Source: Symbiobacterium sp040797425
GTDB lineage: Bacteria; Bacillota; Sulfobacillia; Symbiobacteriales; Symbiobacteriaceae
Reading direction: 5' to 3'
DNA length: 51,160 nucleotides
Assembly: GCF_040797425.1 (NCBI RefSeq)
Contig: NZ_JBFNEH010000027.1
Location: 1-51,160 of the forward strand
The translations under genes and the position numbers were made by a program. Every line of letters begins with the position of its first letter. Within the stretch, counting starts at the first letter, position 1. Shown piece after piece: positions 32,433 to 41,031 of the stretch. Below the pieces are notes generated by a model. That model saw only the letters and a program-made list of their open reading frames with translations. It had not been told where the DNA came from and ran no database searches.

Positions 32433-32921
32433 CTACTCCACCACCGCCACCGGGTCGCCCGCCTCCACCGACCCCTGCCGCTCCAGGCGCCAGGACTTCT
32501 TCTCATCCAGGTTCGTGAACACCACCGTCGTGGCGAGCGAGGGGACGTCGCCCTGAATCGCGGTGAGGTCCACCTCCATCAGCGGCTGCCCCGCGGTCAC
32601 CTTCGCCCCCTCGGTTACCAGGATGCGGAAGCCCTTGCCCTGGAGTTTCACCGTGTCGATGCCGATGTGAACCAGCACCTCCAGGCCGCCGGACGTGCGG
32701 ATGCCCACGGCGTGGCCCGTCGGGAAGAGGTTCACCACCTCCCCGTCCACAGGGCTCACCACCTGTGCGGCGGACAAGATCTCGGGGAAGACGCAGAAGC
32801 CGTCGCCCATCATCTTCTCCGCGAACACCGGGTCCGGCACCTCGGTGATGGGCTTCACCTCACCCTTCATGGGCGCCACTACCTTGAGCGGCTGCTTCCT
32901 GCCGAACAGACCGAATACCAC
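32433..32921 (-). CDS. Glucose-type PTS component IIA (Crr-like)
   Basis: 162 residues. The two active-site histidines H70 (PTGHAVGI) and H85 (VLVHIGIDTV) are in place, with H85 the phosphorylated one by family analogy. VVAPMKGEVKPITEVPDPVFAEKMMGDG is the family start. It stands alone, without IIB or IIC, so it must serve a permease encoded elsewhere or act in regulation. GTG start with AGGAGG 9 bases upstream. Confidence 0.92.
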   Translation of the reverse strand: MVFGLFGRKQPLKVVAPMKGEVKPITEVPDPVFAEKMMGDGFCVFPEILSAAQVVSPVDGEVVNLFPTGHAVGIRTSGGLEVLVHIGIDTVKLQGKGFRILVTEGAKVTAGQPLMEVDLTAIQGDVPSLATTVVFTNLDEKKSWRLERQGSVEAGDPVAVVE

Positions 32922-33192
32922 CTGAAATCGCCTCCTACATCAGCCGCTTGATCGGTTCCTTACGACGATTCCTTTCAGTCCCGCAGCACGCAGACGAGAG
33001 TCCCGCAAAGAGCGAGTGTATCACAAACATGATGGACGCTGCGAGAGCCTGTGCGCGCCACTCCTTTCGCCTCAGCTTCGTGCCAGTAGTCTGCCCAAGT
33101 GCCTAACCAGCCTGAGGCGATTTGCATACCGTGATGGCGAATCGCTCGCCCGCCGCTTCCCGGTGGGCGCAAGATAGGGGGAGGAACGGCAC

Positions 33193-34215
33193 ATGCCCAT
33201 GCGCAGACTGCGGCTGGTGAGGCTGCTCGCCGCCTTGCTCGTGGCGACAGTGCTGGCGGGATGCGGCAGGGGGACAACCCAGCCGAACGACAAGGTGACC
33301 GTCCGGTTCACCGAGGTGATCCACTCCATCTTCTACGCCCCGCAGTACGTGGCCCAGGCCAAGGGCTTCTTTGAAGAGGAAGGGCTCGAGGTGGTCGCCT
33401 CCACGGCCCAGGGCTCGGACCGCGGCGTGGCCGCGCTGCTGGCGGGCACAGCCGACATCGCCATGGTCGGGCCCGAGACAACCGTCTTCGTCTACAACCA
33501 GGACTCGCCCGTGAAGGTGAAGCTCTTCGCCCAGCTCACGGCGCGCGACGGCTCGTTCCTGCTGGCGCGGGAGAAGCCCGAGGGCGAGTTTGCGTGGACC
33601 GACGTCAAGGGCAAGTCCATCATCGGATGGCGGCCGGGCTCCATGCCCCAGCTGGTGGCTGAGGCGATCCTGCGGCGGCACGGCCTGGACCCCGACAACG
33701 ACCTGGAGTACATCGACAACCTGGCGGCAACCGCCATGGTGGGCGCCTTCCTGAGCGGTCAGGGGGACTACATACAGGTCTTTGAACCTTCCGTCAGCCA
33801 ACTGGTTCAGGAAGGGCACGCCTACCTGGTCTCCTACCTCGGGGCCGATTACGGGCCCATGCCGTACACCGGCTTCGTGGCCACCGACAGGTTCATCGCC
33901 GAGAACCCCGACGTCATCCAGCGCTACACCAACGCCATCTACCGGGCGATCCGGTACGTCTACGAGACCGACCCGAAGGTCGTAGCCGAGGAGGTAGCCC
34001 AGTTCTTCGAAGGGACCGACGTCGACCTCCTGGCCGCCTCGATCCAGCGCTACCGGGACGAGGGGGGCTGGGTGCAGACCCCGGTGATGAACCCCGCAGA
34101 CTACGACGCCCTCCAGGATCTGATGATTGAGGGCGGCGTGCTCGAACCCCACCAGCGTGCCCCCTTTGACGCCATCGCCACCAACCAGTTCGCCCAGGAG
34201 GCGGTGAGGCGCTGA
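33193..34215 (+). CDS. NMT1/SsuA-type ABC transporter substrate-binding lipoprotein
   Basis: 340 residues. Signal peptide with lipobox VLAGC, lipidated at C24. The periplasmic fold begins FTEVIHSIFYAPQYVAQAKGFFEEEGLEV, typical of the NMT1/THI5 family that binds sulfonates, taurine, nitrate, pyrimidine precursors of thiamine and others. VGPETTVFVYN and IIGWRPGSMPQLVAEAILRRHG are further family stretches. It is the first gene of a three-gene importer; no TPP riboswitch is seen upstream, so the thiamine-precursor reading has no support. Confidence 0.88.
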   Translation: MPMRRLRLVRLLAALLVATVLAGCGRGTTQPNDKVTVRFTEVIHSIFYAPQYVAQAKGFFEEEGLEVVASTAQGSDRGVAALLAGTADIAMVGPETTVFVYNQDSPVKVKLFAQLTARDGSFLLAREKPEGEFAWTDVKGKSIIGWRPGSMPQLVAEAILRRHGLDPDNDLEYIDNLAATAMVGAFLSGQGDYIQVFEPSVSQLVQEGHAYLVSYLGADYGPMPYTGFVATDRFIAENPDVIQRYTNAIYRAIRYVYETDPKVVAEEVAQFFEGTDVDLLAASIQRYRDEGGWVQTPVMNPADYDALQDLMIEGGVLEPHQRAPFDAIATNQFAQEAVRR

Positions 34216-34216
34216 C

Positions 34217-34993
34217 ATGAGCCGTCCCCGCATCGCGCTGGAGGAGGTCTGGCTCACCTACCTCACCCCTCGGGGCGCCGTACCGGCGCTGGCCGGGGTG
34301 AACCTCGAAGTCTACCCGGGGGAGTTCGTCTCCATCGTCGGCCCCAGCGGTTCCGGCAAGTCGACGATTCTCTCGCTCATCGCCGGGATCCTTGCGCCCA
34401 CCGCCGGCCGCGTGCTCCTGGACGGGGAACCTGTCACCGGTCCCTCCCAGCGGGTCGGCTATATGCTCCAGCGCGACTATCTCTTCGAATGGCGCACGGT
34501 CCAGGAGAACTGCCTCATCGGGCCCGAGGTGCAGGGGCAGGACCTGGGGCGGGCGCGGGAGCGGGTGACGCGACTCCTGGCGAAGACGGGGCTCTCAGCC
34601 TTCGCCGACGCCTACCCGGACCAACTCTCCGGCGGCATGCGCCAGCGGGCGGCCCTGGTGCGGACGCTCGCCATCGACCCCGACATCCTGCTCCTCGACG
34701 AGCCCTTCTCCGCACTTGACTTCCAGACGAAGCTGATGCTCGCCGACGAGATGTGGAGCCTCCTGAGGGCGGAGCGGAAGACCGCCCTTCTCGTCACCCA
34801 CGACATCTCGGAGGCGATCTCCATGTCCGACCGGGTGATGGTGCTCTCCCAGCGGCCCGGGCGGGTGAAGTCGGTTCGCGAGATCACCTTCGCCGGCCCC
34901 GAGCGACCCCTGCCGTTCAAGGCGCGGAGCGCCCCCGAGTACAGCGGCTATTTCCAGCGCATCTGGGCCGAGCTGGACCAGCCGGGGAGGTGA
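34217..34993 (+). CDS. SsuB/TauB-type ABC transporter ATP-binding protein
   Basis: 258 residues. Walker A GPSGSGKST (42-50), signature LSGGMRQRA, Walker B ILLLDEPFSALD and the switch histidine in LLVTHDISEA are intact. It energises the permease encoded next. Start codon one base after the binding-protein stop. The substrate is unknown. Confidence 0.93.
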   Translation: MSRPRIALEEVWLTYLTPRGAVPALAGVNLEVYPGEFVSIVGPSGSGKSTILSLIAGILAPTAGRVLLDGEPVTGPSQRVGYMLQRDYLFEWRTVQENCLIGPEVQGQDLGRARERVTRLLAKTGLSAFADAYPDQLSGGMRQRAALVRTLAIDPDILLLDEPFSALDFQTKLMLADEMWSLLRAERKTALLVTHDISEAISMSDRVMVLSQRPGRVKSVREITFAGPERPLPFKARSAPEYSGYFQRIWAELDQPGR

Positions 34994-34996
34994 GCA

Positions 34997-35815
34997 GTGG
35001 TGCACGTCCCTCAGGAGGCACTGGTCGCCGCCTACCGCCGGCAGCAGCGGCGCCGCCGCGCCACCGTCGCCGCCGCCCAGGTCGCCCTCCTCGCCGCCGT
35101 CCTGGTTCTCTGGGAGCTGGCGGCGGGCCGCCACTGGGTCAACCCCATGCGGACCAGCCGCCCCCCGGCGGTCGGGCAGACGCTGACCCAGATGATCGCC
35201 TCGGGCTCGCTCTGGCTGCACCTGGGCGTAACGCTGCGGGAGACGCTGGTCGGGTTTGCCGTTGGGATGGCGCTGGGGCTGGGCGTGGCCGTGGTCCTCT
35301 GGTGGTGGCCCGCCCTGGCCGAGGTGCTGGATCCTTACCTGGTGGTGCTCAACGCCCTGCCCAAGATCGCCCTGGGGCCGATCTTCTACATCTGGCTCGG
35401 TCACGAGCGCTCGGTCTACGGCATGGCCGTGGCGATCTCGGTGATCGTCACCGTCGTCATGCTCCACGCGGGCTTCGGTGAGGTGGAGGCGAATCAGATC
35501 CTCGTCATGCGCACCTTCGGCGCCACGAAGGGGCAGATCCTGCGGAAGGTGGTCATCCCCGCGTCCCTTCCCACCCTGATGGCGGCCCTGAAGGTCAACA
35601 TCGGCCTCACGCTGGTGGGCGTGATCGTCGGCGAGTTCATCTCCGCCCGGGCGGGCCTGGGGTACCTGATCATCTACGGGGGCCAGGTGTTCCAGATGCA
35701 GCTGGTGATGACCTCCGTGGTCATCCTGGCCCTGATCTCGGCCCTGCTTTACCTCGCCGTGACGTGGGCGGAACGGGTGGTCTCCCGGCTGCTCCACCTG
35801 CCGCCGCGGCGGTGA
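34997..35815 (+). CDS. SsuC/TauC-type ABC transporter permease
   Basis: 272 residues with about six membrane helices. The permease coupling loop is seen around RTFGATKGQILRKVVIPASLPTLMAALKVNIG. GTG start with GGGGAGG upstream, 3 bases after the ATPase stop, so the three importer genes form an operon. The substrate cannot be read from the sequence. Confidence 0.92.
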   Translation: MVHVPQEALVAAYRRQQRRRRATVAAAQVALLAAVLVLWELAAGRHWVNPMRTSRPPAVGQTLTQMIASGSLWLHLGVTLRETLVGFAVGMALGLGVAVVLWWWPALAEVLDPYLVVLNALPKIALGPIFYIWLGHERSVYGMAVAISVIVTVVMLHAGFGEVEANQILVMRTFGATKGQILRKVVIPASLPTLMAALKVNIGLTLVGVIVGEFISARAGLGYLIIYGGQVFQMQLVMTSVVILALISALLYLAVTWAERVVSRLLHLPPRR

Positions 35816-35915
35816 CGGCCCCGGCCAGGGCACTTTCGGAAGCGCCGCAGGCAGGAGAACCCATCCGCACCGTGGAATATAGCGGAATGTAGCAGGTTTG
35901 GAAATGCTGGGAGCC

Positions 35916-35946
35916 AGAGGGCGGAGCCGCATCGGCTCCGCCCTCT
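35916..35946. terminator. 14-bp perfect hairpin after the ABC operon
   Basis: AGAGGGCGGAGCCG (35916-35929) pairs with CGGCTCCGCCCTCT (35933-35946). It lies between the permease stop and the spoIIIE start. GATTGAGAT follows, so the U tract is poor, but the stem is very stable. Confidence 0.6.
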
Positions 35947-35969
35947 GATTGAGATAGGAGGGCCGGTGT

Positions 35970-38453
35970 TTGAGCCGCAGCAAGCGATCCCGTCAGGTCC
36001 GGCGCCGAGCCGTGTTGATCTGCTGCACAGGCCTCTGCGCCTGGCTCGCACTCTGGTGGACCGGCAAGGCAAGCCTCTGGCCCAACCTGGCCGTGGCCGG
36101 AGCGGTGGGCCTGCTCCTGCTGGTCAACGTCCTCTACCGGCCGTCCCGCCACCGCAGGGCAGTGGAGGCCGGCGCCGTCGCAGCGGATGAACCCCACGGC
36201 AGGGGGGCGGGGAACGCCGCAGAGCGCCCGTCCCGGCCCAACGCGGTGCGCCTCGACTACAACACGCTCCTGGACGAGGAACCGGCGCCGCCGGCGCTCC
36301 ACGCAGTGCCTCGGGTGCAGGACGGGAGCGCAGAACACCGCGGGCCAGGTCACGAGTACGGGTCCGGGCGCCTGCCGCCTCCCGTGCCCCCGCCCCTGTT
36401 CGGCCGCCCCGGATCCCGTCCCATCGTGGCGGGGATGGAGCATACGGTGGGCCGTGCGCGGGCCGGCGGGGCAGTGGAAGACCCCGAGTCGCCCGGGGAG
36501 ACGGGAGAGGCGCGGTCAGAGCACGAGGTCGCCGCTGCCGCGGCCCCGGAGCTCACCACGCCGGTTCAACATGTGCCGGAGCCCCAGCCGGTTCCGGCCG
36601 ATTCCGGGGCCACGGCGTTCCCGTCCCCGACTCCTGAGCCCGCGCCTTCGCCGGCCCCGGCCTCTCCGGAGGCCGGGCGCTTCACCCCCGTGTCCGCGTT
36701 ACCGGCCAGCCACGCTGCGGCCGAGGAGCCTTCGCCCACAGCCGGGCCGCAGGCGCCCCAAGGGCCCACGGCCGCTACCCTCCCCGCGCTCACGGAGGCG
36801 GAGCGGCGCTCCCTGGGGCTTGAGGATCCGCCAGCCCGGCAGGCCGGGGCGGCCGCCCCGGCCGAGCCGGCGGCCCCGGCGCAACCCACCGGTGCGGCGC
36901 CGTCCCGTGACTACGTCCTGCCCCCGATCGACCTCCTGCCCCTGCCCGCCAGTGAGCGGGGACTCTCGGAAGACGAGGTCCTGGAGCGCGCACTGCTGCT
37001 GGAGCGGACCCTCGCCAGCTTCGGCGTGGAGGCCAAGGTGGTGGACTTCTCCTTCGGCCCTGCGGTGACGCGCTATGAGCTGCAGCCCGCGCCGGGCGTG
37101 CGGGTGAACAAGTTCACCGCCCTGGCAGACGACATCGCTCTGGCGCTGGCGGCCGTCGACGTGCGGGTGGAGGCACCCATCCCCGGGAAGTCGGCGGTGG
37201 GCATCGAGGTGCCCAATAAGGAGCGGCTGGCCGTGCCGCTCAGGGAGGTGCTGGAGTCGCCCGAGTTCCGGCAGAGCCCGTCGAAGCTCACCGTCGCCTT
37301 CGGCAAGGACAACTCCGGCCACCCGGTGGTCGGCGACCTGGCCCGCATGCCCCACCTCCTGATCGCCGGCGCCACCGGGTCGGGCAAGTCGGTGTGCATG
37401 AACACCATCATCTGCTCGCTGCTCTTCAAGGCCCGGCCCGACGAGGTCAAGATGCTGATGATCGACCCGAAGATGGTGGAACTCTCGATCTACGACGGCA
37501 TCCCGCACCTGATCGCACCGGTCGTCACCGACGTCCGCAAGGCGGCCGGGTACCTCAAGGGCGCCGTACACGAGATGGAGGCCCGCTACGAGCTTTTCGC
37601 CGCCGCGGGCGTGCGCAACATCGAGCAGTACAACCGGCAGGTGGCCGAACAGGCCGCGGCCGACCCCGCCCAGGCTCCGAAGCCCCTGCCCTACATCGTC
37701 ATCTTCATCGACGAGCTGGCCGACCTGATGATGGCCGCCCCGGCGGACGTGGAAGACGCCATCTGCCGCCTGGCCCAGATGGCCCGCGCCTGCGGCATCC
37801 ACCTGGTCATCGCCACCCAGTCGCCGCGGGTCGACGTGATCACCGGCCTGATCAAGGCGAACATCCCGTCCCGCATCGCCTTTGCGGTCTCGTCCCAGGT
37901 GGACTCCCGCGTGATCCTCGACGCCGCGGGCGCCGAGCGGCTGCTCGGGCGGGGGGACATGCTCTACCACCCGTCCGGCCTGTCCAAGCCCCTGCGGGCC
38001 CAGGGCGCGTACATCAGCGAGACGTCCGTGGAAGAGCTGGTCCGGTTCGTGAAGCAGCAGGGGCGCCCCGAGTACACGGCGGTGGAGGTGCCCGTCGAGA
38101 ACGGGAACGGAAACCGGAAGGGCAACAAGAACGGCTCCGGTGACTCCCCGGCCCCCACCGCGGTGGACGAGGCCCTGCCGGAGGCGGCCCGCATCATCAT
38201 CGAGCACGGACAGGCCTCCGTATCGCTGCTGCAGCGCCGCCTCCGGTGCAACTACACGAAGGCGGCCCGCATCATCGACGAGCTGGAGGCGATGGGGCTG
38301 GTGGGGCCCCACCAGGGCTCCAAGCCCCGGGAGGTGCTGGCCACCATGGAGACCTGGCAGCAGCTCTTCGGCTCCCGGTCGGGACAGGAAGCCGGCCGGT
38401 CTGAGCGGTGCGGGGAGACGAAGAACGAGTCGCCCGAGGTGGACGCCGAGTAG
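35970..38453 (+). CDS. spoIIIE: FtsK/SpoIIIE family DNA translocase
   Basis: 827 residues from TTG 35970 with AGGAGG 8 bases upstream. Only two membrane helices are seen (about 13-52), fewer than the four of typical SpoIIIE. A long Pro/Ala/Glu-rich linker (about 60-310) follows, then the alpha-beta motor: Walker A GATGSGKSV (near 467) and Walker B IVIFIDELADL (near 576). The gamma domain that reads KOPS/SRS sites occupies the C-terminal ~75 residues (LLQRRLRCNYTKAARIIDELE). It pumps DNA through division or sporulation septa. Sporulation versus division use cannot be separated from sequence. Confidence 0.94.
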   Translation: MSRSKRSRQVRRRAVLICCTGLCAWLALWWTGKASLWPNLAVAGAVGLLLLVNVLYRPSRHRRAVEAGAVAADEPHGRGAGNAAERPSRPNAVRLDYNTLLDEEPAPPALHAVPRVQDGSAEHRGPGHEYGSGRLPPPVPPPLFGRPGSRPIVAGMEHTVGRARAGGAVEDPESPGETGEARSEHEVAAAAAPELTTPVQHVPEPQPVPADSGATAFPSPTPEPAPSPAPASPEAGRFTPVSALPASHAAAEEPSPTAGPQAPQGPTAATLPALTEAERRSLGLEDPPARQAGAAAPAEPAAPAQPTGAAPSRDYVLPPIDLLPLPASERGLSEDEVLERALLLERTLASFGVEAKVVDFSFGPAVTRYELQPAPGVRVNKFTALADDIALALAAVDVRVEAPIPGKSAVGIEVPNKERLAVPLREVLESPEFRQSPSKLTVAFGKDNSGHPVVGDLARMPHLLIAGATGSGKSVCMNTIICSLLFKARPDEVKMLMIDPKMVELSIYDGIPHLIAPVVTDVRKAAGYLKGAVHEMEARYELFAAAGVRNIEQYNRQVAEQAAADPAQAPKPLPYIVIFIDELADLMMAAPADVEDAICRLAQMARACGIHLVIATQSPRVDVITGLIKANIPSRIAFAVSSQVDSRVILDAAGAERLLGRGDMLYHPSGLSKPLRAQGAYISETSVEELVRFVKQQGRPEYTAVEVPVENGNGNRKGNKNGSGDSPAPTAVDEALPEAARIIIEHGQASVSLLQRRLRCNYTKAARIIDELEAMGLVGPHQGSKPREVLATMETWQQLFGSRSGQEAGRSERCGETKNESPEVDAE

Positions 38454-38514
38454 CGCCGGTCGCCCGGGCCCCGGCCCGGGCGGCCCGCTCAAGGACGAGT
38501 GGAGGGATCCGCGC

Positions 38515-38958
38515 ATGGCCCATCGCACGATGCGAGTCACCACCCCCAAGCAGCTGGAGGCCGCCTTGGCCATCCGGCGCAAGGTCTTCATCGAGGAGCA
38601 GAAGGTCCCGCCCGAGGAGGAGATGGACGGCCTGGACGAGTCCGCCGCCCACGTGCTCGCCCTCGACCCCGACGGGCGTCCCGTGGCCACGGGCCGCCTC
38701 ATCCCCTACGGCCACCGGACGGGCAAGCTGCAGCGCATCGCCGTGCTGGCAGAGGTCCGGGGCCAGGGCTACGGGCGGGCGGTGGTGGAGGCGCTGGAGG
38801 AGATCGGGCGGGCCATGGGGTTTACCCGCTTCGTCCTCGGCGCCCAGACCCACGCCGAGGCGTTCTACCGGAAGCTGGGGTACCGGACCACCTCCCCGGA
38901 GGTGTTCCTGGATGCCGGCATCCCGCACGTTCATATGGAAAAAGTGCTGGCAGAGTAG
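38515..38958 (+). CDS. GNAT family N-acetyltransferase
   Basis: 147 residues from ATG 38515 with GGAGGG 8 bases upstream. IRRKVFIEEQKVPPEEEMDGLDE and the acetyl-CoA loop LQRIAVLAEVRGQGYGRAVVEAL, then FYRKLGYRT, are typical of the ElaA/YjcF-like branch. The substrate is unknown. It follows spoIIIE by 61 bp and probably shares its transcript. Confidence 0.9.
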   Translation: MAHRTMRVTTPKQLEAALAIRRKVFIEEQKVPPEEEMDGLDESAAHVLALDPDGRPVATGRLIPYGHRTGKLQRIAVLAEVRGQGYGRAVVEALEEIGRAMGFTRFVLGAQTHAEAFYRKLGYRTTSPEVFLDAGIPHVHMEKVLAE

Positions 38959-38961
38959 CAG

Positions 38962-39000
38962 AAGACCTGGCGATCCCCGTGGGGACGCCAGGTCTTGCCT
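38962..39000. terminator. Bidirectional terminator
   Basis: AAGACCTGGCG (38962-38972) with CGCCAGGTCTT (38986-38996) and an inner TCCCC/GGGGA stem, between the convergent GNAT and hflC genes. Tail TGCC on plus; CTGCTACTC on minus. Confidence 0.7.
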
Positions 39001-39012
39001 GTGAACGGGGGG

Positions 39013-39927
39013 TTACTCCCCCATCAGCAGCTTCGCGTACGGCGAGTCGATGGGGATGACGATGGTCGGCTTGCCGTTCAGCGTCGTCTTGTACGACTCG
39101 AGGGTGCGGTAGAAGGCGTAGAACTCCGGGTCGGCGCCGTAGGCCTCGTTGTAGATGCGGGCGGCCTCCGCCTCGCCCTCCGCCTCGATTTCGGCGGCCC
39201 GGCGGCGGGCCTCGGAGATGATGAGGGTCGCCTCCTTATCCGTACGTGCCCGGATGTTGGCCGCCTGCTCGTCGCCCTGCGAGAGGTAGTCCTGGGCGAT
39301 CTTCGACCGCTCCGACTTCATGCGGTTGAACACCGACTCCAGGTTCTGCTCCGGCAGGTCGGTGCGCTTCAGGCGCACGTCGTGCACCGTGATGCCGTAG
39401 TCGGCCACCAGGTCGTTGACCATTGCGGTGACCTGCGCGTTCAGGTCGCCCCGGGCGGACTCGCCCTCCGAGATGATCTCGCCGAACTTCAGCCGGCCGA
39501 GCACGCCGCGCACCGTGGAGTAGACGGCGGCGTCGATACGCTGTTCGGCCCGGCTCGTGGTCTGGGTGTTCTGGACAAACTTCAGCGGATCCGTGATCTG
39601 CCACACGGTGTAGTAGTCCACGATGATGGGTTTCTGATCGGCCGTCAGCACGTCGGCCGGGTTGCTGTCATAGATCATGCGCTGCTTGGGCAGCGTCTGC
39701 ACCGACTGGAGCAGCGGGATCTTGAACGTGGGCCCCGCCTCGGTCTGGATGCGCTGCACCACGCCGGTCCAGGAGCGGACGACCAGGTACTCGTCCTCCC
39801 GCACGAAGATGATCTGGCTCAGCGCGCCGAAGACCAGGGCGATCGCCGCGATCCAGATCAGGAGTCGCTTCACGTCACCGGGCTGGACGTTCAGCCTCAG
39901 TTCGATGGGCTCGCGGTTGGGGTTCAC
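39013..39927 (-). CDS. hflC: HflC-type SPFH/band 7 protein
   Basis: 304 residues: an N-terminal membrane helix (LLIWIAAIALVFGALSQIIFV), an SPFH domain starting VREDEYLVVRSWTGVVQRI, and a coiled region with ARTDKEATLIISEARRRAAEIEAEGEAEAARIYNEAY, the classic HflC segment. With HflK it forms a membrane complex that in proteobacteria modulates the FtsH protease. Its ATG overlaps the hflK stop by 4 bases. No ftsH gene is in this window. Confidence 0.92.
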   Translation of the reverse strand: MNPNREPIELRLNVQPGDVKRLLIWIAAIALVFGALSQIIFVREDEYLVVRSWTGVVQRIQTEAGPTFKIPLLQSVQTLPKQRMIYDSNPADVLTADQKPIIVDYYTVWQITDPLKFVQNTQTTSRAEQRIDAAVYSTVRGVLGRLKFGEIISEGESARGDLNAQVTAMVNDLVADYGITVHDVRLKRTDLPEQNLESVFNRMKSERSKIAQDYLSQGDEQAANIRARTDKEATLIISEARRRAAEIEAEGEAEAARIYNEAYGADPEFYAFYRTLESYKTTLNGKPTIVIPIDSPYAKLLMGE

Positions 39928-40844
39928 TGGCCGTCACCTCCTCCCCGCACGATGGGCAGGTACTTGATCGTGCCCTCAGACGAGTCCACGATCACGATGT
40001 CGGCGCCGGGCAGGATGGCCTCCAGCGTCTCCAGCACCAGCCGCTGGCGGGTCACGGTCGGGTTCGCCTTGTACGCGTCGTAGATCGCCTTGTACTGGGC
40101 CACTTCGGCAAGCGCCTGGTTGATGCGGGCCTGCTTGTTGGCCTCGGCCTGCTCCAGCAGCTGCTGGGCCTCGGCGCGGGCCGCCGGGATGCGCTCCGCC
40201 TCGTACTTGCCCGCCTCGTTGATCTTGGTCTGCTGGGCCTCCCGGGCGTCGGTCACCGCCTTGAACTCGGCCGCCACCTGCTCCGGCGGCTCCACGTCCT
40301 GCAGCTTCACGTCGATGATCTGGATGCCGGTGCCGTACGTCTCCATCAGGTCGACCAGCTGCCGCTCGACCTCTTCCTGAATTTCAAACTTTCCGGTGGT
40401 GATGGCCACGTCCAGGCCGGTGGTGCCCATCACGGAGCGGAGCGAGGCCGCCGTCGCGTTCCGGAGCAGGCGCTCGGGGTCATCCGTCGCAAACAGGTAC
40501 TTCTCGATGTCCCGCACGCGCCACTCCACCAGCAGGTCCGCCCAGATCAGGTTCTCGTCGCCGGTGATCATCAGCGCCTCGTCCTCTATCAGCTGGACCC
40601 TTCCGTTCTCCTCGCGGAAGCCGAACTGCAGTTCCTGCGTCTGCTTCGTCGGCACCACGATGGCCTTCTCCAGCGGCCAGGGGAGCTTGGTGTGGACGCC
40701 CTTCTCCACCTGCCGGGTGGCCCGTCCCATCGTGAGCACGAGGGCAGACTCGTGCTCCCCGACGCGGAACCAGGTCGTCAGGGCCAGGTCGGCCACCAGG
40801 GCCACGAGGAGCACCCCGAGCAGCGTCCGCCGTATCACTCGCAC
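39924..40844 (-). CDS. hflK: HflK-type SPFH/band 7 protein
   Basis: 306 residues, shorter than E. coli HflK because the glycine-rich cytoplasmic N-terminus is missing. A membrane helix at about 6-28 is followed by the SPFH domain (RVGEHESALVLTMGRATRQVEKGVHTKLPWP) and DVKLQDVEPPEQVAAEFKAVTDAREAQQTKINEA, typical of HflK. The GTG start has GGGAGG 8 bases upstream. A CATAGGAT box about 70 bp upstream resembles the motif before sporulation genes in this window. Confidence 0.92.
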   Translation of the reverse strand: MRVIRRTLLGVLLVALVADLALTTWFRVGEHESALVLTMGRATRQVEKGVHTKLPWPLEKAIVVPTKQTQELQFGFREENGRVQLIEDEALMITGDENLIWADLLVEWRVRDIEKYLFATDDPERLLRNATAASLRSVMGTTGLDVAITTGKFEIQEEVERQLVDLMETYGTGIQIIDVKLQDVEPPEQVAAEFKAVTDAREAQQTKINEAGKYEAERIPAARAEAQQLLEQAEANKQARINQALAEVAQYKAIYDAYKANPTVTRQRLVLETLEAILPGADIVIVDSSEGTIKYLPIVRGGGDGQ

Positions 40845-40911
40845 ACGTTCAACCTCCCTTGTTCACACCTTGACTGTTGCCAAGTGCAGCGTCCGTGTAG
40901 AAGACGCGCCC

Positions 40912-40919
40912 ATCCTATG
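40912..40919 (-). promoter_or_regulatory. CATAGGAT box upstream of hflK
   Basis: The minus strand reads CATAGGAT, the same octamer as upstream of the SPOCS and LysM-GH18 genes. No AC is found 16-17 bp further upstream, so the -35 half is not supported. Confidence 0.25.
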
Positions 40920-40924
40920 AGAAG

Positions 40925-40984
40925 TTCGGTGGGGCCGACACTTCTTTGGTCCAGCTCCGCGGTCGGACCCTTCTGTGCACCGAA
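40925..40984. promoter_or_regulatory. Long imperfect stem-loop between divergent genes
   Basis: TTCGGTG (40925-40931) pairs with CACCGAA (40978-40984), with GGCCGAC / GTCGGACC inside. It lies between hflK and the small membrane protein gene. There is no U tract. Confidence 0.3.
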
Positions 40985-41031
40985 CCGCGGGCGGCGGTGC
41001 GGCGGGCATACTAGCGTGCGGGGGTGAGCTG

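Noticed and set aside
32930..33192. TPP riboswitch before the NMT1-type importer
   Set aside because: No CTGAGA or TGAACCTG-like blocks are found in order; only a CTGAGG by chance.
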